Source of the DNA: Zygnema cylindricum
Lineage: Eukaryota; Streptophyta; Zygnematophyceae; Zygnematales; Zygnemataceae
NCBI GenBank assembly: GCA_037447655.1
Contig: JBBHKE010000344.1
Span: 1-59,127 of the forward strand
DNA length: 59,127 nt
Direction: 5' to 3'
Shown: in pieces, positions 53,361 through 59,127 of the stretch
How the letters are laid out: each line of letters opens with the position of its first letter
How positions within the stretch are numbered: position 1 is the stretch's first letter
Translations under genes and position numbers: made by a program
Notes under the pieces: generated by a model
Told to the model about the DNA's origin: nothing
Database searches by the model: none
What the model saw: only the letters and a program-made list of their open reading frames with translations

Positions 53361-54156
53361 GGGTAACCTTCCATCAGGCGTTCCCAGTAATCGTACGAAC
53401 ACGTTTACTGGCACTAATATTTGTAACACCCTTCCATCAGGTCGTGCCAGTGAATGAGGTGTTAGATTGCGATTGGTACCACGTAGGACCTGTTGAGCCA
53501 CCCGGGAATAATCATCATTTGCAAAAGGACAAAATCGCAGCTGCGTATGTGTACGGGCAGACGCCGATATAAATATCTAGTAGCGTCACGCTAATGTACA
53601 ATCTGAACGTTCTTACGGTTGTTGTGGTATGAACGGCCACGAAAACCGTTACAAAATTAAAGTTTGTACAAATGTCCAAGAATGTACCATTTGTACGTGA
53701 TCGCACATTTATGAAGGAGACGTCACAGGATGTCTTACAACCAAGTTTTTTTTTGTCGTCGAACAGGCTGGCTATACAACCAAGATTTATTTGTCGTCGA
53801 ACAGGCTGGCTTTTATGTCACACGGTACACTCCAATTGCCACATGTAAGTTTATTGCTTCACGTCTGTCGTGGATCGACTCTGACTTTACAAGTGGACCA
53901 AAACACGCGTCCAGTACTCACAAACTCTCCTCCCGAGGACAGTAGGAGGAGACTAGCTACGTACTGGAAACATGAAGCGTTTGCGTCGAAAATTGAAAAT
54001 CGGACGGTGGTATTTTTCTCCAGGAAGTCTGGAGAATCTCAACGAATTTTTAGGAAACATCTTTTGAAAAAAAAAAAAAAAAAACAGTACGGCCTAGTAC
54101 GGAAGGGTACTTTTTCCAGTAAACAACCCCACTTTTCGCCTGATGGAAGGTTACCC
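53361..54156. mobile_element. TIR element with perfect 20-bp termini
   Basis: Termini GGGTAACCTTCCATCAGGCG and its exact inverse (54137-54156). Flanks read TAA on both sides. Subterminal words (GTAATCGTACG, CGTTTACTG, CCTTCCATCAGGTCGTGCCAGT) align with the FkbM-side end of the element in arm 1 (17685-17830), so it is the same superfamily in the other orientation. No transposase. Confidence 0.8.
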
Positions 54157-54684
54157 TAATTCGTGATTGTTGAAAAAATTGCAGAAAATCGCGATGTACT
54201 TTCTGTCCGGTAAATTGAACGGACAATTTACGTGAAAATTGCATTGTTTCCCTTAAAATGTACGGATTCTACGATAATGTACGGAATTTGACCACGACAG
54301 ACGTCGCAGTCATTAGTATTTTTTGTCCAGTAAACTGAACAGAAATTTCACGGAACATGTACGTAATTTTTTCGAAAATGTACAGACATTTTTGAAATGA
54401 GACGTTGAAATGTCACACTACTTGCGCGCGAACGTCTTCTTCAATATATTTTGAAAGAAGCCGCCATGGAATGTTGAAAATCTGCCAAGAATCTACCTGT
54501 CACATAGTATCAGATAGATGTACTTTGACAAAAAAATTGCGTTGAACGAGACTTCAACCTGGCACTATGCCCTTTCGCAGAAGCTTATTCTATAATTGTT
54601 CGTTACCGATCGATGAATGAATTCGGTTACGCGAATAAAGTATGATACATATTTAGGTTTTTAAAACATTTTAGCGCTCATTAA
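54157..54684. other. Intergenic, no gene seen
   Basis: Sequence between two related TIR elements, rich in GTACGGA words (54260-54390). No coding is supported. Confidence 0.55.
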
Positions 54685-55372
54685 GGGTGGACTTCCATTA
54701 GCGAAAAAGTGGGGTTTTTTACCGACGGCCGTACCGTTTTGTACAACTCCGTACATTTTTTTTTTCAAGGAAAACAACATTACAGAAAATTGTCCAAGTT
54801 TGTAGGCGTAAATTAGGACCGTCGGATTCAATTACACTTTTTATACGTGACGCCACGTCACCACCCCCACAGTTTGTTAAGACCGTGCACAGGGAGGACA
54901 GTGCTCGAATACAGAACGTGTAAAAATAGATCGCGTGGAAAAGGTCAAAAAAATCCACGAGGAGCGCGCGCATATGTGCGTACACGTCGCAAGAGCCACG
55001 TGCCTTCCGCCAGGGTGGCTGCGAATCCGCAGATATTATCCCGTCACGCTCCCACCGTCAGAGTTTGCCGCCGCCTTTTTGTCGTTGCGTTTTGAATTTT
55101 TGGGTAGTACAATTTAATATTTTAATGCCCTCTGTACGAGGCATTAATTACCTCCGGTGGTACAGATATTACCTCCGTTCGTACAGATATTACGTTCAGA
55201 TTTTGCAATCTAAGATTCTTTCAAGATTTTAAGCATCTAATATTAACATACGTGTTACCAACCAGAATGAGCCACGCAAATAAAAAGTGGTTTACCAACG
55301 CGAGGTAATGGAAGGCACGCCCTTCAGTAAAATATTCCGTACATTTACTGACACGCCTAATGGAAGTCAACC
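54685..55372 (+). mobile_element. TIR element (TYAA family), 688 bp
   Basis: Left end GGGTGGACTTCCATTAG; inverted right end GGTTGACTTCCATTAG. Flanked by TTAA on both sides (54681-54684 and 55373-55376). It is homologous along its length to 24096-24851 next to the FkbM gene. A 4-bp TTAA duplication is seen with piggyBac-like elements, but the termini do not show the usual CCC start, so the superfamily is open. Confidence 0.75.
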
Positions 55373-55376
55373 TTAA

Positions 55377-56825
55377 AGTAAAACTTACAAACTGCGGTAT
55401 ATGTGAAATTCATTTCTGTTTACATGTACGGAATAATACGGACGAAAATTCATTAACGATTTTTACGATTTTTTTATAACGTTCAATGCGTTCGTAACGT
55501 ATAGTTCGCGCGATTGAATAGTTCGCACTAAACGGTGTGAAAAACTGTGATAAAAATCGTCGTATTGGACGCACGCAATATTTTCGTTCGCGTACATTAC
55601 GGTACAATTATTGGAATCGAATGTTTGGCGTTTCGTGCGCACACGTCGCACGAAAGTACAGTAATTGTTCGAAGCTTCGCCACAAACTCCATGTTTCTGT
55701 TTCTTCTCTTCCTTTCTCCAAGGGGAAAGCGCGCGCCTGCCATCTTGTCTGCGTGCTTTCTTCTTCCCGCGTGCCTTGCTCCAAAAGGCGGCGCCTTTGT
55801 ACTTTGAATCGTGCTCGGCACGCTAGTAGCTCTGGTATTTAGATGAGTTCTTTCAGCTGTACGGATTATCCTTTGTGAATCATAAGCTGGATCATTAGAG
55901 CGAAAGGAGGGAAGAGTGGGAAAGGAGAAAAGCCTTGTATGAAAAGGCTTCCCTAGCCATTTTTTTATTGTAAATTTATTTTTGGCAGATTGTGTAATCT
56001 TTTGTGTGCTTCCGCTGTGATACTTCCTTTTGTTATTTCTTTCAGCGTCACTTTCTCAGCTGCCATGACATGTGACTGAATCATGCCACGTGGCGGTGAG
56101 ATGAAGAGGTTACACGTGGCATCAATTTGAAAAAATCTGGAGTTTTCGTAAACGTCAGCCACCTGGCAGGCACGTTTCAGGTAAGAATTGCATTGACAAA
56201 ACTCTGATGGCTACATTTTACTGCTTGTTACAAAACTCTACTATATATAAAATGTCAAAGGTAGAAAACTAGAATGGACAAAGAAAGCTGTAAACAATGA
56301 AAACTGAAGCTGCTTGTGCTTTTAAAGAAAAAAAAATTGTCGCATTTGGCAAAGTACACTCTTTTTCTTGTATTATATATTAGATATGGTGACGTGGCCG
56401 ATCGAAGGGGGAAGGTTGTTGATAAAACGAATGAATTGGAAAATGTTAAAAAAAAAAATAAAAAAAAAATTGATAGTTGCATTGGACAATGTGACACATC
56501 TGGTGGTCAATTGGACATGGAAATTGGACATCTTAGAAGCCTGGCGAAGGTTCTGTTTGACAATTATTATTTAAATAGTCGTTTTTAGTCTTTTAATCTA
56601 GGGACTATAAAGTGGGAACAGGGCCCTGGGCATTGAAAGTCTAGCATAGGAGCAAATTGGTATTTGAAACATTTTTACCGGACATTAATTGTCGGCAATA
56701 CGCGTTCGGCGGGTGGGCATTAAAGCTATTTCTGTTACTGAATGTGATTGGCAAGTGGGAAATTGACCCTAGATCTAAAACAACTTACATTGACTTGGGG
56801 AACACCCGGTGTGAACAGTTGCCCA
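55377..56825. other. Intergenic, no gene seen
   Basis: Several short open frames on both strands (55410-55842, 56255-56588) have no recognisable domain and overlap each other. A TATATAAA word lies near 56244. Possibly remnants of further repeats. Confidence 0.5.
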
Positions 56826-57365
56826 TTGGGCATTAGACATTGGACAATACGGTACATGCATTAGACATTGACATTGGACATTGGACGTCAATAAGTGTGA
56901 TCCATTCATTGGACATTGTATGGACATTAGCATCTACATTGGACATTGCTCAATGTATATGTTCATTGGACATTGACATTGGACATTGGACATTGGACAT
57001 TGACATTGGACATTGGACAATGGTCAATCTGATACATTCATAGAAAATTGGACATTTGACATTGCACATTGTGACTTTGGACACGGTATTCACTGGAAAT
57101 TGGACACTGTACACTATGATGCGATGGAAATTGGACATTGAACGTTCATTATTGTATTTAGATGCGAGACACTGGGTTATGCTCTGGAATTCGGACATTG
57201 GGATACATAATGTGGTGGACGTGGACATTGGACATCGGAAATTTGACGTTGGACATTGAACATTGAACATTGGAAATTGGACATTGAATTTTGAACATTG
57301 GGAATTGGACAATGGATATTGGAAATTGGACATTGCATAATGTCAATGGACATAGAACATTGAAT
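56826..57365 (+). repeat. GGACATT heptamer minisatellite
   Basis: About 540 bp of degenerate repeats of GGACATT/ATTGGAC with variants such as GACATT, GAAATT and GAACATT. The densest part is 56960-57020. Open frames on both strands here are products of the repeat. Confidence 0.9.
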
Positions 57366-58130
57366 ACGTTTCTGCTGGTTCCATTTCATTTGATGGTTCA
57401 GCACATTATGATGATAGAAGTCTGAGTTTGGGGAAACAGGTGATCAAAATGTTGCTAGGTTCTTTGAGTCTCCCGTTTATCAGCATTCACAATGTACTTA
57501 TATTTATTCAATGAAGGGATTGTCTTGTTTTCCTCTCTCGAGGACCTGGTTTTGGATTTCGGTATTTTGTAAAGAATTGTTATTGATGATGATGCATGAG
57601 ATGATCGGAAATCGGATGCCAAATGTTGAAAGATAAAATATTTGACAAAGTCCAATAATGAAACTTTCCAATAATGTCCTATAATGTTACAAAGACATTT
57701 ATTGAAGAAGTCACATAATGATGATGTTGGTCTTGAAGGAAGCCTGTTGATTGCTCTTAAACTTCAAAACGTTAACTCAGTTGACCAATAGTCATAAAAT
57801 AATGTTTCTTCTAGATTGAAGGAGCTACAACATGCAACAACGTCAATCAACCCTAGAATATTATTATTAAGTTTAATTTTGCATTGTATTCTAGTTTTAC
57901 TTTTGCTCTGTTAGAGATAAACAGTGTTTTATAGTTACTAGTTTTATGTTACGCACAATTTTTCTCCACCATTGCTTTTAAAGCATTAACAAAACACAGA
58001 AAAATTAACTGTACATTATTTGCCTTTTGGACTCCGAAAAAATGTACATCCAACAAAATGTATGTCTAAAAACTGTATGTTTTCAAATTTCCTTCCCTCA
58101 CCCTCTTCTCCACGACCACAGCATTCTTCC
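57366..58130. other. Upstream region of the symporter gene
   Basis: AT-rich sequence without a recognised gene. It ends in a pyrimidine-rich leader just before the start codon at 58131. No clear TATA box was assigned. Confidence 0.5.
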
Positions 58131-58381
58131 ATGGATGCCACATGGGGCCCGGGCGACATCATTGCGTTGGTGGCGTATTTTGTCTTGTTAGCCGGAGTGG
58201 GCATTTGGGCGTCCCGCTCTGGGCGGCATAATTCGTCCTCTAGTGCGCAAGGTTATTTTTTAGCGGAACGGGCTGTTCCATGGTGGGCGGCCGCGGCTTC
58301 TTTATTTGCGTCAAATATTGGAGCGGAACACTTTATAGGACTGGCGGGAAGTGCGGCATATGAAGGAATTGCAGTAGCTTG
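58131..58381 (+). CDS. Sodium:solute symporter (SLC5/SSF family), first coding exon
   Basis: The 83 codons from ATG 58131 match the N-terminus of SSF/SLC5 transporters: GDIIALVAYFVLLAGVGIWA (first transmembrane helix), a GYFLAERAVPWWAAAASLFA segment (GYFLAGR-like loop into helix 2) and SNIGAEHFIGLAGSAAYEG, with the conserved SNIG..HF.GLAGS motif. These proteins carry Na+-coupled sugars, vitamins, iodide or other solutes across the plasma membrane; the substrate cannot be told from this exon. The exon ends at a GT donor (58382, GTGAGA) in phase 2. An in-frame ATG at 58020 would add 37 residues of low complexity; 58131 is preferred because family members begin shortly before this helix. The rest of the gene lies beyond the window. 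Confidence 0.85.
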
Positions 58382-59127
58382 GTGAGATTGTTACTCTATT
58401 TTATGATTATTATCGTTATTCTTGTTGGAAATTTTTGGTATTATTATTTTGTTGTTATACTTTATGTTGTTATACCTTTTTTATTGATTGAATTTACCGT
58501 ATTTTATATCAATAGTTGTGTCAGTATTTTATGTTCTTCCTAATGCTGTCGGTTCGATATTGTTTTCGTTGTTAAGAATTGTTGGAATAGATCTTATTTT
58601 TCGATAAATTCTGGTAGTCGTTTAGATTGTTTATTTTGTTGTTCTTTTCTTGTTCTCTTGATATTTTTGTTATATTTATTTCTTTTGTTGTTTTATTAAG
58701 TTATTTTTATTAACATTGTTATTGTGGTTGTTTTCATTAATGCGTGTCTGTTTTGCTTTTTGGTTATGTTTATGATGTAGCTTATGATTATATCATTTTT
58801 TTATACTATTGTTTTTAGTACATGATTTGTGATTATATCTATAATGTAGTTTTAATAGAACGGTACGATAAATGGAGTGCATGGATATGGGATGGGACAT
58901 GAGTCATACTTGGTCAAAATTAACGGATTCAAAGTTTAGGGAAAGAAAGTAAATTCGAGTCAAGTCAAGTCAAGTCAAATTGACACAAGGTGAGTTGATT
59001 CGCAAAAAAAATCCCATTTGGTCTCTCTCCCTTTCCATTTTCTCTCCCTCTCTTATACTCCTCTCCCTCTCCCTCTCCCTCTTCCACTCCCACTCCCTCT
59101 CCCTCTCCCTCTCCCTCTCCCTCTCCC
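58382..59127 (+). other. Intron 1 of the symporter gene (start); (CTCCCT)n at the end
   Basis: T-rich intronic sequence beginning GTGAGA. It contains a GTCAA tandem (about 58957-58978) and a CTCCCT/CTCTCC repeat from about 59023 to the window end. No exon is seen. Confidence 0.65.

Noticed and set aside
54685-55372. Firm piggyBac assignment
   Set aside because: The TTAA flank fits, but the ends lack the usual CCC/GGG orientation and another family member has TAA flanks.
56826-57365. CRISPR-like array
   Set aside because: Units are 6-7 bp without constant repeats and variable spacers, in a eukaryotic context.
56950-57404. Open frames with repeated SNVQCPMSN
   Set aside because: Products of the GGACATT minisatellite with no sign of selection.

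Overview
This is a repeat-dense piece of a eukaryotic nuclear genome. Three things show this: a gene with ten exons and clean GT-AG introns with long pyrimidine tracts, many LTR retrotransposon and TIR-transposon remnants with target-site duplications, and abundant (CT)n, (TA)n and (CA)n microsatellites. No bacterial-style operon or CRISPR array is visible. I cannot place the organism from sequence alone; the two recognisable host protein families (FkbM-type methyltransferase, SLC5-type sodium symporter) occur in several eukaryotic lineages.

Layout. 1-3.56 kb: two decayed Ty1/copia fragments of one family, head to head. 3.56-7.13 kb: repeats, a copia gag remnant with its 3' LTR start, and a tRNA-like sequence. 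7.13-18.26 kb and 24.26-37.25 kb: the two arms of a very large inverted duplication, separated by about 6 kb holding a 5'-truncated copia element (18.26-23.46 kb). Each arm carries one complete ten-exon gene for a secreted or luminal FkbM-family methyltransferase-like protein (436 residues): minus strand 16454-11414 and plus strand 26082-31191. The inner arms are almost identical apart from microsatellite lengths and a few small patches. The outer arms (a copia RT remnant and a foldback repeat) have clearly diverged. Arm 2 also holds a 1.7-kb solo LTR whose empty site is preserved in arm 1.

37.25-48.18 kb: a third, decayed copy of the FkbM gene (exons 1-8, 41736-46410). Its flanks and introns were invaded by two TIR elements with 8-bp target duplications, a 646-bp solo LTR with a 5-bp duplication and a possible SINE. 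It is cut off in intron 8 by an LTR-gag fragment of the same copia family that sits between the palindrome arms. 48.2-53.3 kb: a decayed non-LTR-type reverse transcriptase element split by an 826-bp hAT-like element. 53.3-55.4 kb: two related TIR elements of the family that also overlaps the FkbM upstream region in both arms. 56.8-57.4 kb: a GGACATT minisatellite. 58.13 kb to the end: the first exon and start of intron 1 of a sodium:solute symporter (SLC5/SSF) gene.

The FkbM gene family is the one host system here: two intact inverted copies and one pseudogene, with a history that can be read from nested insertions with matched empty sites. I saw nothing that proves an undescribed biochemical system. 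The best candidates for novelty are the near-identical inverted FkbM pair (gene conversion, recent duplication or assembly product) and the non-autonomous transposon families defined here by their termini.
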